Assembly: GCA_963837365.1 (NCBI GenBank)
Contig: CAWIMW010000002.1
Span: forward strand, 248,001-312,000
Direction of reading: 5' to 3'
Length of the DNA: 64,000 bases
From: CAWBXL01 sp963837365
GTDB taxonomy: Bacteria; Acidobacteriota; Terriglobia; Terriglobales; Acidobacteriaceae
The position numbers were made by a program, and so were the translations under genes. Numbering within the stretch: the stretch's first letter is position 1; each line of letters opens with the position of its first letter. Shown in pieces: positions 6,887 to 15,281 of the stretch. The notes beneath the pieces were generated by a model. That model saw nothing but the letters and a program-made list of their open reading frames with translations, did not search any database and was not told where the DNA came from.

Positions 6887-9087
6887 AAAACACCCTGCCA
6901 ATCGAAAAATTCACTTTCGTCTGCCCGGTCGGACTGACGCTTTCACTCAGGGCTACTGGGCCAAAGATGGTTTCCGCAATCACTCCGAGATTAATGCTGC
7001 TGTGAACTACCACCGCGCCCGGGATCGTTAAACGCACTGCCCGCTTCAAGCCATCCTCCCCAGTAAACTTTCTTGCCGATCAGCGGCGGCAAGCGGTAGA
7101 AATCGCGCCGGAAGCCGAGTGCGGAGTAGGCATACTGATTCGCCATGAACTGGTCCGGCAGATAAGCCCCCAGACGGAACGGGCCTCCCAGCGAGAACAG
7201 TTGAAGGATTCCGGCATCGCTGTGCAGTGTGGCTCCTCCCGAAAGGTTCAGGAACAGAGAAGTCTTTTCACTGAGCGGTGCAAAACTGGAAGACTGCAAT
7301 TCCAATTGATTAAATGATCGGGCAGCTCCCGGGCTCTGAAAAACATGGGAAAGATTCAGGGTCAACCGTTCTCCCTTGCCGGGCACGGTGGCGCTATCCA
7401 GTCCGTCGAAGACATAACGCAGGCGCACCTGCCCGCTGCTGCCGCTCAAATTGGGTAAGTTGACGTCGCCAATCAGGGGAGCCAGATCGGCGTTGAATAT
7501 CTGATAGCCAAGCCGAAGTTCACTGCTGCGGGCGATCGCGATGCCAATATCTACTCCGCCCCCGCCCCGCTCGTCGCGCAGCACTCCGACTCGCTGATCG
7601 TTGGAGAATGAGTTGCGCGCAGTTTTGTCGAAGAAAAGGTAGGGCGCAATAAACAGTCGAGTGGCGCCCAGCGGTTGATAGAACTCGGTGGCGGCGCGGC
7701 TGCTTGAACCCAGCAGGACGTCGCTACGCCATTCGCCGCCATGGTGGTTTACATCCATAAAAGTGAGGCGGGCGCCGGCAGCAAAATCGAATTGGCCGAC
7801 CCCGGAGCCGCTCACGTTCAAAGCCAGGTCGAGGAAAGGCGGGCCGTAAGTTTTCTCGTGGGCCCAAATACGCAATCCCGGAGCGTCATTGCGAACAAAC
7901 CCCTCATAACCCAGCCGGTCGAACTTGCCCTCCCCCGCCGTCTGCGTCAGTCGAGTTTCGAGCAGCCGGGTGTCGAGCCTGGTGTTAACAAATTTCTTGA
8001 ATTCTTTCCCCAACCGCTGTTCTTCCGATGGACTGGTCCCGGTCACTTCCAGGGCCGCTACAGTGGTGGGTGCTGTGCGCTTTCGGGCATCAACGGTGGC
8101 CCGGTATTGCCGCCACTGCTCTTCGGTTAGTGCATAAGGCCGCAACTTATCGGCATTTTGCTCGGCGGCGGCGTAGCCGCGTTGAATGATGTCTTCAATC
8201 TGTTCATGCCCGAAATCCAACAGCGAATAGCTCCCCAGGTTGGGTGAAATGATTACTTTGGCCCGGCTGAGTGCGCGGCGGTCATTCTCCAAAGTGACAA
8301 TGGCCAGGCTTTGCAGTAACACTCCTTGCAGGGTTTGCAGTTCCTCCGCTCCAGCCAACGGCGTGCCCACATTGACGGCGATGATGACTTGCGCGCCCAT
8401 GTCATGGGCCACATCGGTAGGAATGTTATCCACCAGTCCGCCGTCGGCAAGGACGGTGTGATTCCATTCCACGGGAGTGAAAATTCCCGGCAGCGCCATG
8501 GTGGCCCGCAACGCCTGCGCCAGTGATCCATCGCGGCGCACAACAGGCGTCCCGTTCAGCATGTCGGTGGCTACGCAACGAAAAGGAATGGGAAGGTCGT
8601 CGAAGTTTGCGATATTGGAGTATGGGAAGGCAATGCGGTCGAGCAAGAGACCCGATTCATGCCCAGGACTAAATCCATTCGGGCTGCCAATTCCCTTTTT
8701 GACTCCGAGCAGGGCCGCCACCTGTTGGGTTCGCCGGTCTTGTTTGCGTCGGAAAGAAAGCTGGCTGTAGTCAGGTTCGGTCTGAAAAGCTTCTTCCCAA
8801 TTGATATGGTCAATGAATTTCTGTCTCTCTTCCGCGTTCATGCCAGTCGCGTAGAGTGCTCCTACCAGCGCACCCATGCTGGTCCCGGCGACATAGTCCA
8901 CGGGAATGCGGTGCTCGTCCATCCAGCGCAGTACTCCGATGTGGGCCAAGCCACGGGCCCCGCCACCGCTAAGAACCAGGCCGATACGAGGACGGGGTTG
9001 GGGTTTTTCTTGTGCGGGGGTGACTGAACTATTCAACAGTACAAAGCTGACCAACATCCAGGAAAAATGGTAGCAACGCCGACGCAT
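6885..9087 (-). CDS. Patatin-like phospholipase with BamA-type outer-membrane barrel (PlpD-like), frameshifted at the C-terminus
   Basis: A signal peptide (about 1-25) is followed by a patatin domain with the oxyanion loop SGGGARGLAHIGVL, nucleophile S70 (GTSMG) and catalytic D215 (ADGGLVDN). A linker or POTRA-like part and a C-terminal surface-antigen barrel (about 400 onward) follow. This is the type Vd autotransporter plan, which displays or secretes a lipid acyl hydrolase. The uninterrupted ORF stops at 6991. In the next frame the sequence continues with NLGVIAETIFGPVALS and ends FSIGRVF at 6885, a proper aromatic barrel end. Removing one G from the GGG near 7020 restores a full-length protein of about 733 residues. 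Confidence 0.88.
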
Positions 9088-9158
9088 GAGCTACCTCCGA
9101 AACTGACATTAACAAGTTCCGGGCCGGCTTGCATTATTTCCGAGTACGTTGAGAGGTG

Positions 9159-9632
9159 TTAAGACTGGCAACTGATGATTGTTGGAACGATGTCCACAGG
9201 AAATTTTACGGAGTTGGCAATGAAACAATAGCGGTGGGCCTCGCGGTGAAGAGTTTGTGCCTTATCTTGATTATCGCCGGCAGAAATCTTCACGGTGGGT
9301 TTCAGCTCCACTCGGACGAACGCTCCCGAACCGTCCTCTTTTTCCTCCATCACACCCAATGCCGTATCCCGATAATCGAGAACGGTGATGTGGTTCGTCG
9401 CGCATAAATGCAAATACCAAAGCATGTGACAGGACGAAAGGCTGGCAACGAAAAGCTCCTCTGGATTGTAGCGGCCTGCGTCGCCGCGAAATTTAGGATC
9501 ACTAGATCCTTGGATTTCAGCTTTCCCCGCGGCCCTGATGCTATGGTCGCGCCGGTAGCGATTGTAGGATTTCGTGCCCTCGCCATCGTTGCCCGTCCAA
9601 TCTACTTGGACCGTATAGCTGTGCTGTTTCAT
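9159..9632 (-). CDS. OsmC-family peroxiredoxin-like protein
   Basis: 157 residues with the OsmC/Ohr fold signature. C68 (SLSSCHMLWYLHLC) and C136 (RYCFIANSV) are the two redox cysteines that reduce organic hydroperoxides in this family. The N-terminal segment HSYTVQVDWTGNDGEGTKSY is typical of the YhfA/OsmC-like branch. The start is ATG 9632, not the earlier in-frame ATG, because this codon overlaps the stop of the ACT-domain gene as ATGA and gives the normal N-terminus. The two genes are therefore probably translationally coupled. Confidence 0.88.
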   Translation of the reverse strand: MKQHSYTVQVDWTGNDGEGTKSYNRYRRDHSIRAAGKAEIQGSSDPKFRGDAGRYNPEELFVASLSSCHMLWYLHLCATNHITVLDYRDTALGVMEEKEDGSGAFVRVELKPTVKISAGDNQDKAQTLHREAHRYCFIANSVKFPVDIVPTIISCQS

Positions 9633-10030
9633 CGCGCGCTCTCCATTTCGCGTTTCCACTCTTCTGAGACGGTGCGGCCCTTAGCAATGTCATCCACGAC
9701 AAGGATCAATTGGTGATCGTGGTCGCTGTAGAGGACCTCGATGTTTACTCCGGCTTCGCCCATCCGTCGCGCGAGCTTGCCCAACTGTCCTGGAATAGCT
9801 TGATTCAATCGTTGAACCAGAACCTCGCGCACACCCAGCACACGAATACCGCTTGCTTCGAGAGCCGAGCGCGCGGCGTCCCCATTTTTGAAGAGGAAAT
9901 GTGCGCAGCCTTCGCCGTTCACTACCCAGGCGCCGCCGCCCTCAATACTGACACCAGCCCGCCCCAAGGCTTCACCCATGTCAGCCAGAGCGCCGGGGCG
10001 ATCGTCCAGCGCGATGGTCAAATCGTACAT
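9629..10030 (-). CDS. Tandem ACT-domain protein, putative amino-acid-binding regulator
   Basis: 133 residues made of two ACT repeats, about 1-65 (YDLTIALDDRPGALADMGEALGRAGV) and 70-130 (NQAIPGQLGKLARRMGEAGVNIEVLYSDHDHQLILVV). ACT domains bind small ligands, often amino acids, at the dimer interface. No catalytic domain is attached, so it probably acts as a regulatory or sensory partner. It overlaps the OsmC gene by four bases. The secreted-protein gene lies just upstream in the same direction. Confidence 0.8.
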   Translation of the reverse strand: MYDLTIALDDRPGALADMGEALGRAGVSIEGGGAWVVNGEGCAHFLFKNGDAARSALEASGIRVLGVREVLVQRLNQAIPGQLGKLARRMGEAGVNIEVLYSDHDHQLILVVDDIAKGRTVSEEWKREMESAR

Positions 10031-10034
10031 AGGG

Positions 10035-10418
10035 TCATTCCTTCACTTCTTCGATTTTTTCCAGGGAGATTGAGTTAGAACCGCCCCGGCTGTAGAGGTG
10101 CCCGGTGACTCTCACCAGCTTTCCTGCGAATGGCAGCAGCTTCGCGCGAACGTCAACATCGGGTATCTCTGAGGAGATGGGATGGTACACCTGCTCATCC
10201 TTGGTCAGGACCACGAGCGGAGAGCCGGCCCGAACACAAGCTTCCACGCACCCGTTGGGAAGCGGTTTCAAGACCTGGTGGAAGCGATGGACGCATCCGC
10301 TGTCCCGCAGATAGCCAACAATACTGGTCGGCGGGGCTTGCTTTTGCGACGATTCCTGCGCCATTGCGGCTGCGGCGATACTAAGTATTACGGCAAATTG
10401 CACGATAGCTTTCACCAA
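10035..10418 (-). CDS. Small secreted protein of unknown function
   Basis: 127 residues beginning with a clear signal peptide (MVKAIVQFAVILSIAAAAMA, cleavage about residue 20). The mature part contains GYLRDSGCVHRFH and CVEACVRAG, with several cysteines and histidines that could bind metal or form disulfides, then a beta-rich C-terminus (GKLVRVTGHLYSRGGSNSISL) resembling an OB-like fold. I recognise no named family with certainty. It is four bases from the ACT gene and probably in the same operon. Confidence 0.7.
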   Translation of the reverse strand: MVKAIVQFAVILSIAAAAMAQESSQKQAPPTSIVGYLRDSGCVHRFHQVLKPLPNGCVEACVRAGSPLVVLTKDEQVYHPISSEIPDVDVRAKLLPFAGKLVRVTGHLYSRGGSNSISLEKIEEVKE

Positions 10419-10480
10419 TCCTCCTCGGCATTTCTAGCGTTCGGTCATTTACAAGCTAGCATTTGGTGTGCATATATGTT

Positions 10481-10494
10481 TAAATATATATTTA
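10481..10494 (+). promoter_or_regulatory. AT-only 14-bp palindrome just before the ArsR-type gene
   Basis: TAAATATATATTTA is perfectly self-complementary and ends three bases before the ATG at 10498. With its flanks (GTT...AAC) it spans about 20 bases. The position and symmetry suit an autoregulatory operator of an ArsR-type dimer. It is strikingly AT-rich against the GC-rich surroundings. Confidence 0.5.
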
Positions 10495-10497
10495 ACT

Positions 10498-11196
10498 ATG
10501 GATGCAAGATCGCTAACGCACGTTGCCGGGCTGATTGGAGAGGCGGGCCGCATTCAGATGCTCAACGCTTTGCTGGATGGCCGCAGTTACACCGCGTCCG
10601 AGCTAGCCATGGTGGCTGGGGCTTCTCCGCAAACAGCGAGCGCCCATCTTGCGAAGCTTCTCTCCGGCGGGCTTATCGTTTCTGAGCGCAGTGGGCGGCA
10701 GCGCCTGTTTCGTTTGAAGAATGCGGACGTAGCTGCGGCGATCGAGGCCTTGGGCGCGCTCGCCCACAGTACCGCAACTCCTCCGATGCCGGAACTGCGT
10801 TTCGCCCGGACTTGCTACGACCACCTGGCCGGGGTATTGGCAATCGCCCTGCGCGATGAAATGCTAAGGAAAGACGTGCTTCGTCACCGGGGAAATACAT
10901 TTGCAATCACCATGAGTGGCGAGCGCTTTCTGCGCAAGTTGGATATTGACGCCGTACACCTGCGCAGCTTAAGGCGTTCGTTCGCCCGCAAGTGCCTGGA
11001 TTGGACGGAACGCCACCACCACATTGGAGGCTCAGTCGGCGCGGCGTTGCTGTCTCATTTCATGGAGATGAAGTGGCTGGCACGAATGCGCGGAACACGC
11101 GCTGTCCGATTGACCCATGAAGGAGAGCGGGGATTGGGCCAGGTTTTCGGCATTCACTGCGAACGCCTGCGGTCGTTGCCGGCCATGCGCCGATAG
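10498..11196 (+). CDS. ArsR-family winged-helix transcriptional regulator
   Basis: 232 residues. The N-terminal winged helix (about 5-80: LIGEAGRIQMLNALLDGRSYTASELAMVAGASPQTASAHLAKL) is an ArsR-type DNA-binding domain. The extension (CYDHLAGVLAIALRDEML, then a helical C-terminus) is shared by a known subgroup of long ArsR-like regulators. No obvious Cys metal-binding box is seen, so the signal is unknown. The start at 10498 is chosen because the domain begins at once, while the upstream extension (from 10468) is encoded by AT-rich operator-like DNA. Confidence 0.85.
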   Translation: MDARSLTHVAGLIGEAGRIQMLNALLDGRSYTASELAMVAGASPQTASAHLAKLLSGGLIVSERSGRQRLFRLKNADVAAAIEALGALAHSTATPPMPELRFARTCYDHLAGVLAIALRDEMLRKDVLRHRGNTFAITMSGERFLRKLDIDAVHLRSLRRSFARKCLDWTERHHHIGGSVGAALLSHFMEMKWLARMRGTRAVRLTHEGERGLGQVFGIHCERLRSLPAMRR

Positions 11197-11297
11197 TCCA
11201 TATTTAGAGCGCGGCCAAGCTGACAGGCAGCCTGGTTTACTTTCTTCTCATCTCAATCTAGCTTACTGAGCGGCAGCCTATCACCCGGAGGACTTCT

Positions 11298-11513
11298 ATG
11301 AAGATATTACTTGTCGTTGGAGCGGTCGTATTGATTCTGGGTATCGCCTCGTTTTTTATCCCGTTTCCCCAGAAAGAAAATCACGGCATCAAGATCGGCG
11401 ATGCCAGCATCGGCGTGCAGACCCAGCACAGCGAAAAGGTTTCGCCGATTATCAGCGCCGTCCTGATTCTGGGCGGCGCAGGCATGATGATCGCCGGCCG
11501 CGGAAGAAACTAA
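11298..11513 (+). CDS. Small two-helix membrane protein (DUF3185-like)
   Basis: 71 residues with two hydrophobic segments (about 2-24 and 50-66). These flank a soluble loop (IKIGDASIGVQTQHSEKV) that resembles the pattern of DUF3185 inner-membrane proteins. A good Shine-Dalgarno GGAGG at about 11287 precedes the ATG. It is isolated between the ArsR-type gene and argS, and its function is unknown. Confidence 0.7.
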   Translation: MKILLVVGAVVLILGIASFFIPFPQKENHGIKIGDASIGVQTQHSEKVSPIISAVLILGGAGMMIAGRGRN

Positions 11514-11516
11514 TGC

Positions 11517-13493
11517 CTACATTACGGCGGGAACTGTAATCCCCATCACCGCCAAAACCCGGATCAATTCTCTTCGAACCACCGCAGCTGTAGCCAAAAG
11601 AAATTGCTTACGGCCTTCGTCTGCTTCGGCCAGGATAGGGCAGCGGTGATAGAAGGCATTGAAAAGCTGCGCCAGTTGGAATGCATGTTTGGCGAGATAC
11701 GCGGGTTCCGAAGTGGCGATGCACTGGTCAATGACGTATGAGGTCTTGGCCGCGCTAAGCCAAAGTTCCCAAAGGTCGTTGGCATCGTTGCCGTTCAGGT
11801 AGGCAGTGAAATCCGCCGCCGTATTTTGGCTGAAGGTGACCGGGTCAAGCCCGCCTTTGCGGAAGATGTTGGTGGCACGCACCACGGCGTACTGGGCATA
11901 GGGCCCAGTCTCACCTTCAAAGCTAAGCGCCTCCTTGAAATCGAATGCCATGACGGAATTCTTAGTGAACTTCAGCATGAAGTAGCGCAAGGCGCCGATG
12001 GCAATTTGCGTAGCGATATCCAGGCGTTCGGCATCGGTGAGTTGCGGATGGCGCGGGTCCACTTCTTTTTTGGCTGAGGCGATGAGCGTGTCTAGTAAAT
12101 CGTCCGCTTTCACGCCGAACCCCTTGCGCCCCGAGACTTCGATATAAGCGCGTGCCCTGTCCTCTTCACTTAACTGGTAGCCAAGTTCAGCCGCGCAGCG
12201 CGGGGTAAGAGCAACCATCTCGTAAGAAAAATGTGTGTAGTGCTCGGCGGCTTGGCTATGGCCCAGGCCGCGCAAAGCCTCGATCACCGTATTCTGGGCC
12301 TCGGATTGGCGCGCATCGATTACGTTGTAGATTTCTGCTACGTCACCGAAGTGCGGATGGTCCCTTTCGCCATCGCTGGCAGAAATCCAACAGTCGTGCT
12401 GGTTGGGATAGCGGAAGAACTTGCGATAGCCGAAGTCGCGTCCCAGCAACCCGAACTTCCACATGTGGTAGGCGATGTCTTTGCCCACATAGCCCACCGT
12501 GCCGTTGGAACGAACAATGACTTTCTGGTCTTCCTCCGTGATTTCCTCTGTGCTCCCTGTGTCCTCCGTGGTTAAGGGTTTTGCCGTTCCCGCCCGCCGC
12601 ATCACCCAGCAGCCCTTGTTCTTACCTTCGTTTTCAAACGTCAGAACACTACTCTCTTTGAGTTTGGTAAACGCCGCATCCCAGAAATGAAGATGCAGAA
12701 TTTCGCTCTCCCGAGGAAGAAAGTCGTACTCGATGTCCAACCGCTCCATGGTCTCCAGATGGCGGCGCAGAACGGCGGTAGAAATCAGGTCCGCGATGGC
12801 AGCAGTTTCATTATTTCCCTTTTCTATCGCATGAAGCGTCTGAAGGCGGACCTGCAAGTTCTGCTTGTCCTGTTCATACCACTGGGAAACGCGGGCGTAG
12901 AGGTCCCAGCAGTAGTAGTCGAAACGAGGTTGACCAGCAAGTTGCTCGATCTCCGCTTGTGATTTTTTCTCGATATGCAGAAACCCAACAATGACATCGG
13001 CAACCTGAACCCCGGTGTTATCAATGTAGTTCTGAACATCCACTTCCCTGCCCACGAATCGCAGCAAGCGGACAAAAGTATCCCCAAGAATCGCATTGCG
13101 TAGATGTCCGATATGAGCGGCTTTATTGGGATTGATGCTGGAGTGCTCGACCAGAATCTTGCCCTGTGCTGTATCAACTTTAGGCTTGTCGTCCTTCGCC
13201 AGAGAGGCAGCCATTTGCGCGCGATTCACCCGCGCATTGATATAGCCAGCGCCGGCCAGTTCCAGCTTTTCAAATCCCTCAATCGGCCCAATACCGGAGA
13301 CGATCTCCTCCGCAATCTTGCGGGGGGCCTTGCGAAGTTTCTTGGCCAGCTCGAAGGCCAGCGGCAGCGCGTATTCGCCCAGCTCAACCTTGGGCGGCGC
13401 TTCAATGACAATTTTCGCCAGTTCCAGGTCATAGGACCGGCGCAAGAACTCACTGATTTTCTGCTTGAGACGGCGTTCTAAATGGCGATACAA
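11517..13493 (-). CDS. argS: Arginyl-tRNA synthetase
   Basis: Class I synthetase that attaches arginine to tRNA-Arg. An N-terminal Arg_tRNA_synt_N domain (about 1-95) precedes the catalytic core with NPNKAAHIGHLRN (HIGH motif about 127-130). SGRKGFGVKADDLLD stands in place of KMSKS, and the C-terminal DALR anticodon domain ends the protein. The longer ORF begins at 13622, but an extended -10 (13525-13533) lies inside that extension. TTG 13493 has AGAGG upstream and gives a normal N-terminus, so I prefer it. Residues about 304-323 (KPLTTEDTGSTEEITEEDQK) are encoded by a dispersed repeat and look like an insertion in a surface loop. Confidence 0.93.
   Translation of the reverse strand: MYRHLERRLKQKISEFLRRSYDLELAKIVIEAPPKVELGEYALPLAFELAKKLRKAPRKIAEEIVSGIGPIEGFEKLELAGAGYINARVNRAQMAASLAKDDKPKVDTAQGKILVEHSSINPNKAAHIGHLRNAILGDTFVRLLRFVGREVDVQNYIDNTGVQVADVIVGFLHIEKKSQAEIEQLAGQPRFDYYCWDLYARVSQWYEQDKQNLQVRLQTLHAIEKGNNETAAIADLISTAVLRRHLETMERLDIEYDFLPRESEILHLHFWDAAFTKLKESSVLTFENEGKNKGCWVMRRAGTAKPLTTEDTGSTEEITEEDQKVIVRSNGTVGYVGKDIAYHMWKFGLLGRDFGYRKFFRYPNQHDCWISASDGERDHPHFGDVAEIYNVIDARQSEAQNTVIEALRGLGHSQAAEHYTHFSYEMVALTPRCAAELGYQLSEEDRARAYIEVSGRKGFGVKADDLLDTLIASAKKEVDPRHPQLTDAERLDIATQIAIGALRYFMLKFTKNSVMAFDFKEALSFEGETGPYAQYAVVRATNIFRKGGLDPVTFSQNTAADFTAYLNGNDANDLWELWLSAAKTSYVIDQCIATSEPAYLAKHAFQLAQLFNAFYHRCPILAEADEGRKQFLLATAAVVRRELIRVLAVMGITVPAVM
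12531..12574 (-). repeat. CACAGAG-type iterated repeat inside argS
   Basis: On the minus strand it starts TTAACCACGGAGGACACAG and continues with GAG/CACAG words of about 11-12 bases. The same opening (TTAACCACAGAGAACACAG) occurs at 18719 in an intergenic spot. Here it is read in frame and adds about 15-20 residues to ArgS without breaking it. Confidence 0.7.
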
Positions 13494-13524
13494 GAGTCCC
13501 TCTAAGTAGTTGAGGAGAATAGTG

Positions 13525-13533
13525 ATTGTAGCA
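13525..13533 (-). promoter_or_regulatory. Extended -10 promoter of argS
   Basis: On the minus strand the sequence reads TGCTACAAT, an extended -10 (TGnTACAAT). Transcription would start near 13518, leaving a leader of about 25 bases before the TTG at 13493. I see no strong -35. Confidence 0.5.
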
Positions 13534-13591
13534 AACCGTGCGACTGGCTGAGGTTTGACTGCCCTGGCTGGCTTCCCTATGATGAAATCCG

Positions 13592-13625
13592 CCGTTGCTG
13601 GTTGCCAACGACCAGCGACCAACGG
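13592..13625. repeat. GTTGGTCG-type quasi-palindromic repeat
   Basis: CCGTTGCTGGTTG at the left and its near complement CGACCAGCGACCAACGG at the right fold into a bulged hairpin in the divergent argS-larC spacer, ending eight bases before the larC ATG. Related words recur at 32713-32801. Confidence 0.55.
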
Positions 13626-13632
13626 CAGTTTT

Positions 13633-14935
13633 ATGCGTATAGCTTACCTAGACTGTTTCTCCGGCATGAGCGGCGACATGTTTCTGGGCGCGCTCGTCGA
13701 CGCGGGAGTGCCGGTTCGCCTGCTCGAGGAAACTGTCGCGGCGATGAACATTGACGCGCGGATTGAGGTCTCGCGCGTGACCCGCGGCGGGATTTCGGCG
13801 GCCAAGGTGGACGTTTATGCACACGGGGAAAAGGAAGTGCCGCGTGAGCAGTATCTGGCACAGCATGCCCATGAACATAAGCATGAGCATGCCGGACATA
13901 GTCATCCTCCTTCCCACGGCGATGCCCACACCGAAGAGCATGGACGCGGGCTGAAAGAGATTCGCGAGATTATCGGGAAAGCGCGGATTGCAGAATCTGC
14001 CAAGCAAACTGCTTTGGCAATCTTTGAGGCACTGGGAACAGCCGAAGCGAAAATCCACAACGTGGACATCGACAAAATCCACTTCCACGAGGTGGGCGCG
14101 GTGGATGCCATGGTGGATATTGTTTGCGCTGCGGTCGCCGCAGAGGCGCTCGGCGTAGATGAGATCGTTTGCTCGCCGTTTGAACGTCGGCGGCGGAACA
14201 GTCCAGTGCGCCCATGGCACTTTGCCGATTCCGGTCCCTGCAACCGTTGAGCTGCTAAAGAATGCACCGGTCTACTCCTCCGGGATTCAAGCGGAGCTGG
14301 TCACCCCAACCGGGGCAGCCATCGTAAAAGTGCTGGCTAAACGCTTTGGTGGATTTCCTGAGATGAAGATTGAAAAAAGTGGCTACGGCGCGGGTGGACG
14401 CGATCTGCAAGGCCATCCCAACGTGGTGCGGTTGACCGTTGGAGAAGCACTGCCGGGGCTAGCCGCGAAAACGGCCCAGGGAACAGTCGCGGTTCTTGAA
14501 GCCAATCTGGATGACCTCAATCCACAGGTCTTTGGCTATGTGATGGACCGCTTGCTGGAAGAAGGCGCACTCGACTGCTTCGGCGTACCGGTGCAAATGA
14601 AAAAGAATCGTCCGGGAACGCTGTTGACTGTACTTTGCCAGCCAGAAGCTGCGGACAAGCTGACTCAGATTCTCTTCACCGAGACAACCACGCTGGGAGT
14701 GCGGCGGCGGGAAGAAAAGAGGCATACCCTGGCCCGCAAATGGGTCACGGTATCCACGCAGTGGGGAGATGTGCGGATGAAGATCGCCAGCATGAATGGC
14801 ACGGTCACCAACTATGCGCCGGAGTATGAGGACTGCCGGAAGATTGCAGTGGAGCGCAGGGTCCCGCTAAAAACTGTGATGAATGAGGCCATGGAGGCCT
14901 ATGCGAAGTCCATGAAGACCTCAGCTAAAGCGTAG
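13633..14935 (+). CDS. larC: LarC-like nickel-pincer cofactor nickel insertion protein (two frames)
   Basis: LarC inserts nickel into the pyridinium-dithiocarboxylate cofactor of lactate racemase-type enzymes, using CTP. The first frame (13633-14250) carries the start MRIAYLDCFSGMSGDMFLGA and a His-rich loop (about 75-100, HAHEHKHEHAGHSH), plausible for nickel binding. The second frame (to 14935) continues with NVGGGTVQCAHGTLPIP and the C-terminal domain. The shift lies at CCGTTTGAAC near 14177-14183, where one T too many separates the frames. Known larC1/larC2 genes in lactobacilli use programmed frameshifting, but the break here sits in a conserved block, so sequence error is more likely. 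No larA, larB or larE is visible. Confidence 0.88.
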
Positions 14936-14949
14936 GGAGGTATTGCCCC

Positions 14950-15186
14950 TTGAGCCGAACTCGAAAAGACTCTGCTCGCGTAGCGACCTGGTCTATTCAA
15001 CTCGAAGTTGTCAAGAGAAGCGATGGCACATTTGACGTATTCTGGAACCGGCAGCTCGAGAGCAGCGGGATTGAAGAGAGATGGCTTCCCGAACATCTCT
15101 GCGCTCGACATGGATTCTGTGGTGAAGAATATGACAACATCATGCGCCAGCTCAACCAGTGTGGACGAGCGCTCGTTGTCTTATGA
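14950..15186 (+). CDS. Small hypothetical protein downstream of larC
   Basis: 78 residues from a TTG start that has a strong Shine-Dalgarno (AGGGAGGT, about 8 bases upstream) overlapping the larC stop region. That arrangement suggests it is translated in the larC operon. The sequence (WSIQLEVVKRSDGTFDVFWNRQLES, three later cysteines) matches no family I know. It may be a short lineage-specific protein. Confidence 0.45.
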   Translation: MSRTRKDSARVATWSIQLEVVKRSDGTFDVFWNRQLESSGIEERWLPEHLCARHGFCGEEYDNIMRQLNQCGRALVVL

Positions 15187-15281
15187 CGCCATCCCGCAGG
15201 TGAGAATGCTGCTAGTTTGGTACTCTGAATGCAGGCTGGAACCCTGAATCAGGCGACAGCCTGCTCCAACCCAACAGCAGC

